Assembly (NCBI GenBank): GCA_947502595.1
Contig: CANNAM010000001.1
Span: 248,001 to 312,000, forward strand
From: an uncultured Marinicella sp.
Lineage (GTDB): Bacteria > Pseudomonadota > Gammaproteobacteria > Xanthomonadales > Marinicellaceae
Direction: 5' to 3'
Length of the DNA: 64,000 nucleotides
Below are positions 30,338 to 41,700 of this stretch, piece after piece (position 1 is the first letter of the stretch; every line of letters begins with the position of its first letter). A model generated the notes under the pieces. It worked only from the letters and a program-made list of their open reading frames with translations, did not search any database and was not told where the DNA came from. The position numbers and the translations under genes are program-made.

Positions 30338-32989
30338 ATGAAACAAAAACTGACTTTATTGGCCTTGGTTATTGGATTAACCATCGTTTCACAAACATCT
30401 TTTTCATTGGGCATGAGTAAAATTCAAGTCTATACAGCCTTGGATGAGCCGTTGCGATCAAGCATCGAGTTGTTGACCAGTGCAGATGAGGAGTTGGTTG
30501 ACTTAGAAGTTAAATTAGCCAGCAGTGAGGATTACCAAAAAGTCGGTTTGGATAAATCATTTGTGCCAAGCAACATCTTGGTAGAGCTTGATAAAGAAAA
30601 TCCCCACCTGATTAATGTGACTTCAAATGGTCCGGTTTCTGAGCCAATAGTCAGTATTTTATTGGATGTGAATTGGAAAAATGGACGCATCCTCAGGGAG
30701 TTCACTGTCTTACTGGATCCTCCTTCCTATGAAAACGCCAATTACCAAGCCCAAGTTAACAATGTAGTGGTTGAGCCGTTGCAGAATGATGTGATTGAAG
30801 AACCTATTGCTGAGGAGCCTGTGCTTGTAGAGTCTGTGTCTGAGGTTGAGTCTGAGCCGGTGGTTGAGGGTTCAGAGCAAAGCATCACTTATACCAATGA
30901 AGACTTTGAGCAGTATGAAGACAACGAAACTGAAGTAGCAAACAGTGTACAAACTGACTACAGCAGCAATGCATCTGAAGTGTATGTTGAAGCAGGTGAT
31001 ACCTTGTGGCGCATAGCCAATGAGAATAAAGTTGCTGACCTTTCGGCACAGCAAATGATGATGGCAATTTACAACAGCAACCCCAGTGCATTTATTGATA
31101 ACAACATCAATAAATTAATCAAAGGCAGTCGATTGAATATGCCAACAGCTGATGAAGCCAAAAGTATTGGTTTTTCAGATGCACTTGCACAAGTTGAATC
31201 GCATCATCAGTCTTGGACACCAGAACAAGCAAGCTATAACACTTACCAAACTGAGACAGACGTTGCACCAGCAGTTGAGGACAGTCCTTCGGGCTTAGAT
31301 TATGGAGTGCAGTTATCTGGTGGCGACAGTGAAGGCTCAGATACCGGACAGTCTAATTCTGACCAAGGTTCTGCCGACACTGCCATCGCTTTAGAGGAAG
31401 ATTTGTATAATAAAGATGCAGAAAACTCTGAGTTAAAAGAACGCATCACTGAGTTAGAAGATATTGTTGAGCAACAACAAGATGTGCTTGACATCAGTGA
31501 CGATGGTTTGGCGAATTTAGAAAGCCAGTTGGCTGCAGCCGCCGATGAAACCACTGATGAAGTTCAAGATGTATTGGCTGAAACTGGTGATGCAGTTGAA
31601 GCTGTGGCTGATGATATTTGGGATGCTGCAACTGACGAGTCGGATGACTTGAGTTTATCTGTCGATGTTGATACTTCTGAAGATGGCTTGGATGATGAAT
31701 CATCAGACAGCCTACAAGCTGGTGACTTTGATGGCGGCGTAGACAGTGACATTGATGCTGATAATGATAATGAGCAGGTTGCTGAAGACACCACAGTTGC
31801 TGACACTGAAAGCACCAGCCCTGCTGTGTTCAGTGGCAATACGCAACATAGCGAATCTTTTGTAGACACAGCAATCAATTGGGTTATGGATAATCTGCTG
31901 TGGGTTTTGGCTGGTTTGGTTGGCTTGATAGTGTTGATATTTTTGCCCAAGGCATTGCGCAGTGATGCTGGTGAAGATGAAGATGGCACCAGCTTTTTAG
32001 ATGACATCAAAAACAATAAGCGCCAAACTGAAGAAGTCGAAGATATGGATACAGCTGAGACTAAAATGAACCAACCTTTGGTTGATGATGACCAAGCAGA
32101 AGATGAAGCAGAAGCCGATAGTGAAGGAGACGTCTTGGCAGAGCTAGATAAACGCATTGATTTTGATGAGCCAGCTGATGAGCCTACATTCGAAGAACTG
32201 TCAGGTGAAGCAGACGAATTAACTGAGTTGAATGAAACCGGAGCGTTCGAAACTGTTGAAGATGATGGGTTTGATTTAGATGGCTTCCTGAATGATGAAC
32301 CAGCAGATCTCAGTGACGACAATGACATGACGGCGACTAAGGACCACGCGGCCACTTTGGCAGGAGTGGACTTCGCCGATGAATCTGAAGCAGATGAAAA
32401 AGGTGAGTCTGAAGATGTTGCTGATGACTTTTTCAGTGTTGAAGACGATGCTGATCTTGAGGATTTGTCACTTGATGATATTTCGATGGATGATTTAGAC
32501 TTGGATGATGCCGCTGATACGTTAGAAACAGCCGCCGAAGAAACCACCCAAGCTGTTGAAATAACTGCTGATGATTTAGACGATGAATTCAGTTTCGATG
32601 GTGAAGATGATTTTGACTTTGATCTTGATGATGAGTTAGAAGAGTTGGAACAAGCAGAAGACGGTGAGCTTAAAGAGGTTGCCGATCAGGTGATTGACAA
32701 TACAGAAGATGCTGCTGAGGAGTTCAACGACATGTTGGATATTTCTGATGAGGACACTGAAAGTTTTGAAATAATAGATGAGGCAGACAGCACTATGGAT
32801 GAAGAAATTGATTTGGGTTTAGAAGATTTGATTGATGAAGGTGATGTAGTTGAAACCAAAATTGATTTGGCCAAAGCCTACATTGAGATGGGTGATGCTG
32901 AAGGGGCGAAAAACTTACTCAATGAGATTTATACTGAAGGCACTGAAGAACAAATCGCCAAAGCCAAGAAATTGCTGGATGATATGTAA
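30338..32989 (+). CDS. fimV: FimV-family pilus assembly/peptidoglycan-binding protein, strongly acidic
   Basis: 883 aa; FimV N-terminal domain (LGMSKIQVYTALDEPLRSSIELLTS), LysM-like (VEAGDTLWRIANEN), one TM helix, long D/E-rich cytoplasmic region, C-terminal IDLAKAYIEMGDAEGAKNLLNEI; between asd and truA. Confidence 0.92.
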   Translation: MKQKLTLLALVIGLTIVSQTSFSLGMSKIQVYTALDEPLRSSIELLTSADEELVDLEVKLASSEDYQKVGLDKSFVPSNILVELDKENPHLINVTSNGPVSEPIVSILLDVNWKNGRILREFTVLLDPPSYENANYQAQVNNVVVEPLQNDVIEEPIAEEPVLVESVSEVESEPVVEGSEQSITYTNEDFEQYEDNETEVANSVQTDYSSNASEVYVEAGDTLWRIANENKVADLSAQQMMMAIYNSNPSAFIDNNINKLIKGSRLNMPTADEAKSIGFSDALAQVESHHQSWTPEQASYNTYQTETDVAPAVEDSPSGLDYGVQLSGGDSEGSDTGQSNSDQGSADTAIALEEDLYNKDAENSELKERITELEDIVEQQQDVLDISDDGLANLESQLAAAADETTDEVQDVLAETGDAVEAVADDIWDAATDESDDLSLSVDVDTSEDGLDDESSDSLQAGDFDGGVDSDIDADNDNEQVAEDTTVADTESTSPAVFSGNTQHSESFVDTAINWVMDNLLWVLAGLVGLIVLIFLPKALRSDAGEDEDGTSFLDDIKNNKRQTEEVEDMDTAETKMNQPLVDDDQAEDEAEADSEGDVLAELDKRIDFDEPADEPTFEELSGEADELTELNETGAFETVEDDGFDLDGFLNDEPADLSDDNDMTATKDHAATLAGVDFADESEADEKGESEDVADDFFSVEDDADLEDLSLDDISMDDLDLDDAADTLETAAEETTQAVEITADDLDDEFSFDGEDDFDFDLDDELEELEQAEDGELKEVADQVIDNTEDAAEEFNDMLDISDEDTESFEIIDEADSTMDEEIDLGLEDLIDEGDVVETKIDLAKAYIEMGDAEGAKNLLNEIYTEGTEEQIAKAKKLLDDM

Positions 32990-33026
32990 CAGCTGAGTAG
33001 CTAAAGACATACTCATAATTTATAAT

Positions 33027-33055
33027 AAGCCGGGTTTAACCACCCGGCTTTTTTT
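33027..33055 (+). terminator. Intrinsic terminator after fimV, abutting the truA start codon
   Basis: AAGCCGGG-tttaacca-CCCGGCTTTTTTT followed directly by ATG of truA. Confidence 0.85.
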
Positions 33056-33817
33056 ATGCGCATAGCCTGCGGAATTGAGTATGACGGTCACCCGTTTTAT
33101 GGTTTTCAGGTTCAAATCCAAGAGCCAACCGTACAATCATGTTTAGAACAAGCCATCAGTCGTGTGGCGAATCACCCCGTTAAAATCTACTGTGCTGGTA
33201 GGACTGACACCGGCGTCAGTGCTACGCAACAAGTGATACATTTCGAGACTGATGCGATTCGAACAGCGCACCAATGGCTGCTAGGGATTAATACAGCTGT
33301 CAATAATGGCATCGTAGTTTTGTGGGTTAAGTTTGTCGGTGATGATTTTCATGCCAGGTTTTCTGCCACCAGTCGCAGTTATGAGTACCGCATACTGAAC
33401 CGGAGGGTCAGACCAGCCATTAACCGTCATCATTTGACGTGGATTTTACAGCCGCTGAATGATAATGCCATGCATGAGGCGGTGCAATGTCTAATGGGAA
33501 CGCATGATTTCAGTGCGTTCAGATCCAGTCGTTGTCAAGCCAATCATGCTGAGCGAACCATGTTGCATGCAGCTGTGAGTAGGCAAGGTGAAATTATTAA
33601 TTGCACTTTTAGAGCCAATGGCTTCTTACATCATATGATAAGAAACATTATGGGAACCATTATAAAAGTTGGTAAAGGCGAGCAACCTGTTGCATGGGTG
33701 CAAGCAGTTTTAAACAGCAAAGACCGCACCCAAGCCGGTATGACAGCAGCACCCAATGGCTTAACCTTTTGTGGAGTCACTTATCCTGAAAAATATGAAA
33801 TTCCAAACCATGAATAA
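33056..33817 (+). CDS. truA: tRNA pseudouridine synthase A
   Basis: 253 aa; GIEYDGHPFYGFQ, CAGRTDTGVSATQQVIHF, MVRN-like HHMIRNIMGTII. Confidence 0.97.
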   Translation: MRIACGIEYDGHPFYGFQVQIQEPTVQSCLEQAISRVANHPVKIYCAGRTDTGVSATQQVIHFETDAIRTAHQWLLGINTAVNNGIVVLWVKFVGDDFHARFSATSRSYEYRILNRRVRPAINRHHLTWILQPLNDNAMHEAVQCLMGTHDFSAFRSSRCQANHAERTMLHAAVSRQGEIINCTFRANGFLHHMIRNIMGTIIKVGKGEQPVAWVQAVLNSKDRTQAGMTAAPNGLTFCGVTYPEKYEIPNHE

Positions 33818-34466
33818 AATCAGTGTTAAATTTTGCGGATTAAAGACGTTGGCAGAAGTGGACGCTGCAATTGCTGCTCAAGTAGACGCCATTGGTTTGG
33901 TGTTTGTTGAGAAAAGTCCGCGGTTTATCACTCCTGAACAGGCTTTGCCTTTGGCTGCATCAGCAAAACAATCAGGTGTAAAGGTGGTGGCTTTGTTTGC
34001 TGACCATCCTGTGGAAGTGGTTGAACAAGTTATCCAAGTCATTGAACCTGATATTTTGCAATTCCATGGGGCTGAGTCGGGTGCTTTTTGTGAGCAGTTC
34101 AATCGTGCCTACTGGAAAGCTGTGCCGATGTTGGCTGTTAGTGACTACGTAAGCTATATGATAAATTACCCCAAAGCTGAAGCATTTTTACTTGATGCCT
34201 TTGGTGGAAAAACAACAGGTGGTTCAGGCCAAGCTTTTAAGTGGTTTAAGTTGCCTGATGAATGGCTTTCAAAGCTGATCTTAGCAGGTGGTATCAATGC
34301 CGATAATGTGGCTTTGGCTTTAACTGCAACAGGCGCGCAATTTATCGATACCAGCAGTGGAATTGAGTCTGTACCTGGCGTAAAATCGACAACTAAAATG
34401 ATGGCTTTGATGGCTCAAATTAAGGCATTCCAAACTGCTCTACAGTTAAATAAGTCAACAACATAA
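33810..34466 (+). CDS. trpF: Phosphoribosylanthranilate isomerase
   Basis: Preferred start Met14 of ORF 33771..34466. VKFCGLKTLAEVDAAIAAQVDAIGLVF, LLDAFGGKTTGGSGQAFKW, LAGGINADNV, DTSSGIESVPGVKS. Confidence 0.96.
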   Translation: MNKISVKFCGLKTLAEVDAAIAAQVDAIGLVFVEKSPRFITPEQALPLAASAKQSGVKVVALFADHPVEVVEQVIQVIEPDILQFHGAESGAFCEQFNRAYWKAVPMLAVSDYVSYMINYPKAEAFLLDAFGGKTTGGSGQAFKWFKLPDEWLSKLILAGGINADNVALALTATGAQFIDTSSGIESVPGVKSTTKMMALMAQIKAFQTALQLNKSTT

Positions 34467-34498
34467 AAAATAAATGAAAATCCAACCCAAGCAAAATT

Positions 34499-35704
34499 AT
34501 GACCATTAAATATTCAGAATATCCCGACAGTAAAGGCCATTTCGGTCAATTTGGTGGCGTATTCGCCAGTGAAACTTTGATGCACTGTTTAGATGAGCTC
34601 AGCTCAGCTTACAGTCGACTAAAAACTGACCCAGATTTTTTGGCTCAATTTAATCAAGATTTGGCTGACTATGTCGGCCGTCCTTCACCACTGTATTTGG
34701 CTGAACGTTTAACCGCGCAATGTGGTGGTGCCAAGATTTGGTTGAAACGTGAAGACTTGAATCACACTGGTGCCCATAAAATTAACAACACCGTGGGTCA
34801 AATTTTATTGGCCAAAGCAATGGGTAAAAAGCGCATCATAGCTGAAACGGGCGCTGGCCAACATGGCGTTGCCACTGCCACAGTATGTGCTCGGATGGGT
34901 CTGGACTGTGTGATTTATATGGGTGAAGTAGACATTCAACGACAAGCCATCAATGTGTATCGGATGAAGCTGATGGGAGCGGAAGTTCGCAGTGTTGACA
35001 CCGGTTCAAAAACCTTAAAAGATGCCTTGAATGAAGCCATGCGTGACTGGGTTACCAATGTGGATGATACCTTTTACATCATCGGTACAGTGGCTGGTCC
35101 TGACCCCTACCCACAAATGGTCAGAGACTTTAATTCAGTGATAGGCAAGGAGGCCAAGCAACAGTTTGCAGAAAAAGTTGGTGGATTGCCAGATGCATTG
35201 GTTGCCTGTGTGGGTGGTGGTTCAAATGCGATGGGTTTGTTTCATCCCTTCCTAGACGATGCTGAAGTGGCGCTTTATGGGGTTGAGGCTGGTGGACATG
35301 GGGTTGATTCCGGTGAGCATGCTGCATCAATCACCGCTGGTAAAGTCGGTGTTTTACATGGCAACAGAACCTACGTGATGTCAAACGACCAGGGACAAAT
35401 TACAGAAACACATTCCATCTCCGCTGGACTGGATTATCCAGGGGTAGGGCCTGAACATGCTTTCTTGAATGAATCTGGTCGCGCTCAATACGTGACCATT
35501 AATGACGACGAAGCCTTGGCGGCTTTCCACAGCTTAACCCGCATTGAGGGCATTCTACCTGCTTTGGAGAGTGCGCATGCGATTGCTTTTGGGATGCAAC
35601 TTGCAGGTCAGTTAAAGGCAGAACAAAACATCATCGTTAACTTGTCAGGGCGTGGTGATAAAGATGTGCACACAATCGCTGCAATTGAAGGGGTAACAGT
35701 ATGA
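34499..35704 (+). CDS. trpB: Tryptophan synthase beta chain
   Basis: 401 aa; [46 protein letters not shown]. Confidence 0.98.
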   Translation: MTIKYSEYPDSKGHFGQFGGVFASETLMHCLDELSSAYSRLKTDPDFLAQFNQDLADYVGRPSPLYLAERLTAQCGGAKIWLKREDLNHTGAHKINNTVGQILLAKAMGKKRIIAETGAGQHGVATATVCARMGLDCVIYMGEVDIQRQAINVYRMKLMGAEVRSVDTGSKTLKDALNEAMRDWVTNVDDTFYIIGTVAGPDPYPQMVRDFNSVIGKEAKQQFAEKVGGLPDALVACVGGGSNAMGLFHPFLDDAEVALYGVEAGGHGVDSGEHAASITAGKVGVLHGNRTYVMSNDQGQITETHSISAGLDYPGVGPEHAFLNESGRAQYVTINDDEALAAFHSLTRIEGILPALESAHAIAFGMQLAGQLKAEQNIIVNLSGRGDKDVHTIAAIEGVTV

Positions 35705-36498
35705 GTTTATTGGCAACAACCTTCCAGCAACTGGCTGGAAAAAAAGCCTTGGTGCCTTTCATCACTGCCGGCCACCCAAAACCTGAATTAACAGTTGGTA
35801 TCATGCACGAGTTGGTAAATAGCGGGGTGAATATCATTGAATTAGGCATGCCATTTTCTGATCCAATGGCTGATGGTCCCGTGATACAACATGCTTCTGA
35901 ACGCGCCATTGCACAGGGCGTTGGCATTGAAGATTGTTTGGCCATGGTCAAAGCATTTCGCCAAACCGACCAAGTCACTCCAGTGGTGTTGATGGGCTAT
36001 TTGAATCCAGTGGAATGCATGGGATACAGTCGCTTTGTTGCAGTGGCAAAAGATGCCGGTGTTGATGGGCTGTTGTTGGTGGACTCACCGCCTGAGGAAT
36101 CGGCAGAGTTGCTGCAAAAGTTGCATGCCCATGACATGGAACAAATATTCTTGGTGGCACCAACCACCACTGAAAGTCGCATGAATATGATTTGTCAGCA
36201 TGCCTCTGGCTTTGTTTACTATGTGGCGCTGAAAGGAGTTACCGGTTCTGCAGATTTAAACAGCCAAGCGGTTAACACTGATGTGAATAAAATCAAACAA
36301 CACACTGACTTACCGGTTGCCGTGGGCTTTGGTGTCAAAGATGCTGCTTCTGCTGTGGCCGTGGCTGAACAAGCCGATGCCGTGGTGATTGGCAGTGCTT
36401 TGGTCAGTTTATTGGACAGTTGTGATGATCTTGAGTCAGCCACTCAAGCCATCCGTCAATTTATCAAACCTATCCGAACCGCCTTAGATTCGTTATAA
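35701..36498 (+). CDS. trpA: Tryptophan synthase alpha chain
   Basis: 265 aa; [39 protein letters not shown]; overlaps the trpB stop by 4 nt. Confidence 0.98.
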   Translation: MSLLATTFQQLAGKKALVPFITAGHPKPELTVGIMHELVNSGVNIIELGMPFSDPMADGPVIQHASERAIAQGVGIEDCLAMVKAFRQTDQVTPVVLMGYLNPVECMGYSRFVAVAKDAGVDGLLLVDSPPEESAELLQKLHAHDMEQIFLVAPTTTESRMNMICQHASGFVYYVALKGVTGSADLNSQAVNTDVNKIKQHTDLPVAVGFGVKDAASAVAVAEQADAVVIGSALVSLLDSCDDLESATQAIRQFIKPIRTALDSL

Positions 36499-36531
36499 TC
36501 GGAGGTTGTTCAGCATTTTATTGGAGTTTAA

Positions 36532-37470
36532 ATGAGCTGGTTTCAAAAAATAATGTCATCACGTATTCGCACAGAAGGTGGCAATAAGAAGACAAATATT
36601 CCCGAGGGACTGTGGGGCAAGTGTAAAGAATGCGAAGCAGTTCTGTACCAGCCTGAAAGTGTAAAGCAGGGTAAAGTTTGCCCTAAATGTGGACACCACG
36701 AATCTTTATCAGGTCGTGACCGCATAGAGTTCTTTCTGGATGACGGTGCAGCTTATGAAGAAATAGGCACCCAAGTTAAGCCAGAAGACCCGTTGAAATT
36801 CAGGGACAGTAAAAAATACAAAGACCGTTTGGTGGCGGCACAAAAAGCCACCGGTGAAAACGATGCCTTGGTCGCAGTTAAAGGCCAATTGCATGGTCGA
36901 GATGTGGTGGTAACTGCGTTTGATTTTAAATTCATGGCTGGCTCTATGGGTTCTGTGGTGGGTGAGAAGTTTGTCCGTGCAGTACATTTGGCCTTAGAAC
37001 AACAGCTGCCGTTGATTAATTTCTCGGCATCTGGTGGTGCACGAATGCAAGAGTCCTTGTTTTCTTTGTTGCAGATGTCAAAGACTGCGGCTGCTTTGAA
37101 GCGCATGAAGTTGGCAGGTCTGCCCTATATTTCAGTGCTTACCAACCCAACCACTGGTGGTGTTTCTGCGTCTCTGGCGATGCTGGGCGATGTCAACATT
37201 GCTGAACCCAACGCACTGATTTGTTTTGCTGGCCCTCGAGTGATTGAGCAAACCGTTCGCGAAACTTTGCCTGAGGGTTTTCAACGCAGTGAATTTTTAT
37301 TGGAAAAAGGTGCCATAGACATGATTGTCTCACGCCATGATTTAAGTGAACGAATCTACCAATTGTTGGATTTGTTGCTGCCGATCAATGGTCAACTCGA
37401 AGCGACCGATGCCGAAACTTTGATTGTGCCAGATGAAGTGATAGTGGCTGATGACCACCCCAAAGACTGA
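36532..37470 (+). CDS. accD: Acetyl-CoA carboxylase carboxyltransferase subunit beta
   Basis: 312 aa; zinc finger [13 protein letters not shown]...[38 protein letters not shown]. Confidence 0.98.
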   Translation: MSWFQKIMSSRIRTEGGNKKTNIPEGLWGKCKECEAVLYQPESVKQGKVCPKCGHHESLSGRDRIEFFLDDGAAYEEIGTQVKPEDPLKFRDSKKYKDRLVAAQKATGENDALVAVKGQLHGRDVVVTAFDFKFMAGSMGSVVGEKFVRAVHLALEQQLPLINFSASGGARMQESLFSLLQMSKTAAALKRMKLAGLPYISVLTNPTTGGVSASLAMLGDVNIAEPNALICFAGPRVIEQTVRETLPEGFQRSEFLLEKGAIDMIVSRHDLSERIYQLLDLLLPINGQLEATDAETLIVPDEVIVADDHPKD

Positions 37471-38713
37471 CCGTTTAACTCAGCTCGAACAACGTTTGGC
37501 CGACCTGAATCAGTTTAAAATTGATTTGGGCTTGGCCAGGCTGCAACAAGTTCTGGTGCGTTTGAACCTCACATCACCCAACGCCCAGATCATCACTGTT
37601 GGTGGTACCAATGGTAAAGGCTCTACCGTCGCTGCATTGTGTTCTTTGCTTAAAACACAAGGCAAATCATACGGGGCGTTCACCTCTCCACATTTATTTA
37701 AATTCAATGAGCGAATTAATATCAATGGACAATTGGCCACTGATGAAGAAGTGCTCAAGGCTTTTGCTTCGGTTGATGCAGCCAAAGCGGCAATCAACTT
37801 GTCTTATTTCGAATATGCCTTGTTGGCTGCTTTGCTGCTGTTCAGTGAATATGAAGTTGATGTTATGGTGCTCGAAGTCGGCTTGGGTGGTCGCTTAGAT
37901 GCCACCAATGCACTGGATGCGGATGCTTGTATCATAACCACTGTAGACGTTGATCACACCAATTGGTTAGGTGATACCATTGAAGCCATTGCCCAAGAGA
38001 AAGCCGGTATCATGCGCGCTGATAAACCCGTGGTGTTTGGTGATGAAGCCACACCCAGTGCAATCACCGCCCATGCGCAACAACTCAGTGCACAATTACT
38101 GGAACTGAATACAGCCTATCAAATCAGTTTGCATGAGCACACTTTCGATTACCGCTGTGCAACACATGAGTTTATTGAACTGCAGCGGCCGTCACTTAAG
38201 GGTGATTGGCAAATCAAAAACTTCAGTAGTGCATTGACTGTGCTGCTGGCCTTGGGTTATCAATTCAGTACAGAACAAGTCCAGCTAGCCATCGACTCTT
38301 GGCAAGTACCAGGTCGTTTACAAACCATGCAAACGGAACCTTTGGTATTGGCCGACGTGGCGCACAATCGTCAATCAGCACAACAATTGGCTGCCTACCT
38401 CAAAGCCCACCCCATTGGTGGCCGAACCCGTGCGGTGTTTTCCGTGTTGGCGGATAAACAGTTAGACAGTTGGCTGGGTGAGTTAAACCCAGTGATTGAC
38501 CATTGGTTTGTGTTTCAATTGCCTGGTGAACGGGCATTGGACATGCTGCATTTGAAAACCAGTTTGGCTGATCATGTTACTTTGTTTTCACAGTTTGATT
38601 GCGGCAAGCAAGCCCACGAGATGGCATTGTTGTGCTCTGAACCTGAAGACCGCATCATCGTATTTGGTTCGTTTCATGTGCTTGAAGAAGTTTTTAAAGC
38701 CACAGTCAGCTGA
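37451..38713 (+). CDS. folC: Bifunctional folylpolyglutamate/dihydrofolate synthase
   Basis: 420 aa; [44 protein letters not shown]; overlaps the end of accD. Confidence 0.96.
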   Translation: MTTPKTDRLTQLEQRLADLNQFKIDLGLARLQQVLVRLNLTSPNAQIITVGGTNGKGSTVAALCSLLKTQGKSYGAFTSPHLFKFNERININGQLATDEEVLKAFASVDAAKAAINLSYFEYALLAALLLFSEYEVDVMVLEVGLGGRLDATNALDADACIITTVDVDHTNWLGDTIEAIAQEKAGIMRADKPVVFGDEATPSAITAHAQQLSAQLLELNTAYQISLHEHTFDYRCATHEFIELQRPSLKGDWQIKNFSSALTVLLALGYQFSTEQVQLAIDSWQVPGRLQTMQTEPLVLADVAHNRQSAQQLAAYLKAHPIGGRTRAVFSVLADKQLDSWLGELNPVIDHWFVFQLPGERALDMLHLKTSLADHVTLFSQFDCGKQAHEMALLCSEPEDRIIVFGSFHVLEEVFKATVS

Positions 38714-38721
38714 TTTAAGGC

Positions 38722-38753
38722 AAAAAAACCGCTGACTGTTAAGTCAACGGTTT
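38722..38753 (-). terminator. Intrinsic terminator for the S8 peptidase gene, between convergent folC and the S8 gene
   Basis: Minus strand AAACCGttGACTTaacAGTCagCGGTTTTTTT. Confidence 0.75.
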
Positions 38754-38772
38754 ATCACTACCGAGTTAATGC

Positions 38773-41700
38773 TTAGTTTTCAAAGCCATCTTTAAAAATC
38801 AAATCCAAATCAGCAACACAAAGGTTGAAAGTGTTGACGCCATTGTAATTCACTTGATCCAGATAAAACCCTTCTTCCTCGTAGCCCGGGTCTGAAGAAA
38901 AGCTCCAACGTATTTGCACTGTTTCACCTAGATAAGCCGACAGATCATGTGTAAATGAATCAAAACCAGTTGAAGCGCCACCAAATGCGCCTTGTGAAGC
39001 TGGGTAACCACAACCATTGATTGGTGGGTTCAGGGTAGAGCTGAAATCGCTGGGGTAGCCACCCACAGGAGGTAAGTCATTCCAGCTGTCACCACCGTCG
39101 GTAGATATTTCAACCACCACACCATCCCAATTGGCCTCAAGTTGATACCAAGCTTGGTAATCAACTGAAGGTGTGCCCGCATTCGGGATCGACAGTGCTG
39201 GTGACAGCAACCTCGAACAGGTATTTGAGGTGTAAGTGCTGGCCCCTTCATAGGTGCTGCGGTAACTTAGTGTGCCGTTGCTGGCACGGTCATTGGACAC
39301 CGACCAAGTGCCTGATAGGTTCATCAATAAATCATTGTCAACATCATCGCTGATGTTGCCAATGGCGCTTGAGGGCGTGCCTAGGGTGCTGCTGGCAAGT
39401 TCAGGTGAGGTCTCTGAAGCATTGCCATTGTTGACCGCTTCGATGCGATAAAAATACACTTGTTCAGCTGTAGCTGATATGTCACTGAATTGGCTTGCAT
39501 CGTTGACAGTAGTGAGTAGGTTTTCGCTGCCAGGAACAAAGTTATGCTCACTTGAACGGTAAATGTTGTAACTGATTTGGGTGTTATTAGGGCAGTTGCT
39601 GCTGGCTGCTGGCCAAGCCAAATCAATCGTGCAACTGGCACCTATGTTATTGACCACTGATGATTCTGCGGCACTGAACTGTGGTGGAAGTAAACAAGCT
39701 TGGTTAGACACTATGTCAGTACAATTACTGAAAGAACTTTCGAAATCACTGTTAAAAGCACGCACTTGATAAGCATAATTATAACCTCCTGTGGTGTCAG
39801 CATCTACAAAGGTGTTGCTGTTGTTTTGGCCGATGTAACGCAGACTGCCAGGCTCCATGTCAGCGCATGTGCCGTTACTGCGATACACTTCATAGTATGT
39901 GGCATTACTAGCGATTTCCCAGTTCAATCCGACACCTGTAGCACCTAAATCTGCAGCGTTTAGATCAGTTGGGTTGCCGATTACCATGGGGTTGTCACTG
40001 CCTAAATCACCTGAAACCACCAAAGCAAATCCTTGTTTTTGCGACTCCAAAGAGCCGTCACCTGGTACATTGGGTGCGGATACAGTGATTTGATAGTTGC
40101 CACTGACTGGGCTGATGAATCTGACTTGTTCTACGGTATTGATGGCATCTGCAGTGCCGCCTGTGGTAGAAACTGCAGCGCTGAAGTGATTGCCTAAATA
40201 AGTATCTACAGGGGTGGTGACAGTCAGGTCTAAGTTATTGACCAAGGTGATTCCAGAACCAGTTGGTCCAGCCACATCATACCAAACCAAGGTGGCGCGA
40301 AACTCTTGACCAGCCAATACATCAACATCGAATGTCAAACCCTCGGAAGTACTGAGGCCTGACTCATGGGTGATGTCCCAAAATTTAAATTTACGTTCAT
40401 CACCAGTAAAGTAGAGGGTGTTTTCTAGCCAGACTTTACCCCAACCAGCGCGGTTCGAAAAGAAGCCAGGGCCGGTATTGGTACCGTTGAGTAACATGGC
40501 TTTCATTAATTGGCCACTTGGCGTGATGCTGTCATTGCTGGTTTTTACCCCATTGGGGTAGAAGCCGTCCATAAAATATTGGCGCAATAAAGCTGTAGCA
40601 CCAGCAGTAATGGGCGTGGCCATGGAAGTGCCACTGGTGTGCCTGCGAGCTGGTGTGTCAATAACTGCTGAATTGTTTGCATCACCTGCAGCGGAACCAA
40701 TTGAGGTGCCGGTGGCAGATATATCGGGTTTCAATCGACCGTCATCGGTGGGGCCGCCGTTGGAATAACTGGCCACGGTATCGCTGTTACCATGGTTTAA
40801 AGCGCCTACTGTTAAACCACTTTTTGAGTTACCTGGTGAGCTGGTGGTGTTGGTGAATCCATTGTCATTACCTGCTGCAAAAATGATTATCATGTCATCC
40901 AATGAGCGCAAAGAATTGTCGAGATTTTGATCAGACGAAACATATTCCCCTAAGGTAACAGCCCCATAACTGTTTGAGTGGATTTTTGCTCCTGCAGCAT
41001 AAGCCTGTTGCCACATTGGTGATGAGCCTGAACCAGTCAAACCACTGTTACTGCCCAGGTCCTGAAATAAAATTTGGGCATTGGGAGCCATGCCATCATC
41101 ATTGTCATAGCCTGAATTGCTGGGTGATGAAGTGCTGGGCATCGGCGAGTCACAGGTGCCAATACAGTCTTCACGGTCACCAGCGACTGAACCCGATGTG
41201 TGGGTGCCATGATAGGTGCCGTTGTCATAAGCTGTAGCTCCTGGCATGGTCCAATAGGCGATGACTTTGTTGTTGGGATAAAGCGCTCCAGTTAATGGCG
41301 GTACCACGTTTTCTGCGTTGGTGATGGCTGTATTGATGCCAGAGCCGTCGTTATAGTTTACAAACCAGCCTTCGTTCCGGTCCAGGCCTGAGTCCGCTAC
41401 CGCCACAATTTGTCCTGAACCATAAATGCCTTGATCAAATAGGGGTGTTGTGTTGGGGCGATAAGTATTGCCAGAACCACCTGAATCAGAGGCAGCTTGA
41501 ACAGCTGATACGGCCTCAGTATTCATGAATTTTTCCGGATAGTAATGGTTAATCCATTGGATTGCTTCAAAAGAACTCAGCTTGTTTAAGGCTTGATTTA
41601 ACTGGTTGGCGGGTACTTCTATACCAATTTCACCACTGTTAGCAACGATGTTGGTTGGCACAAACATGGCGTTAGGAACGGCTTTTTTAATCAGGTTTTT

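Noticed and set aside
31564-32547. 327-aa minus-strand ORF, extremely Ser-rich
   Set aside because: Exactly antisense to the D/E-rich part of fimV; Asp/Glu codons (GAT/GAA/GAC) read as Ser/Ile/Phe on the other strand. A coding artefact, not an independent gene.
33109-33119. GGTTCAAATCC resembling a tRNA T-loop
   Set aside because: Lies inside the conserved N-terminus of truA (FYGFQVQIQ) with no cloverleaf around it; chance match.
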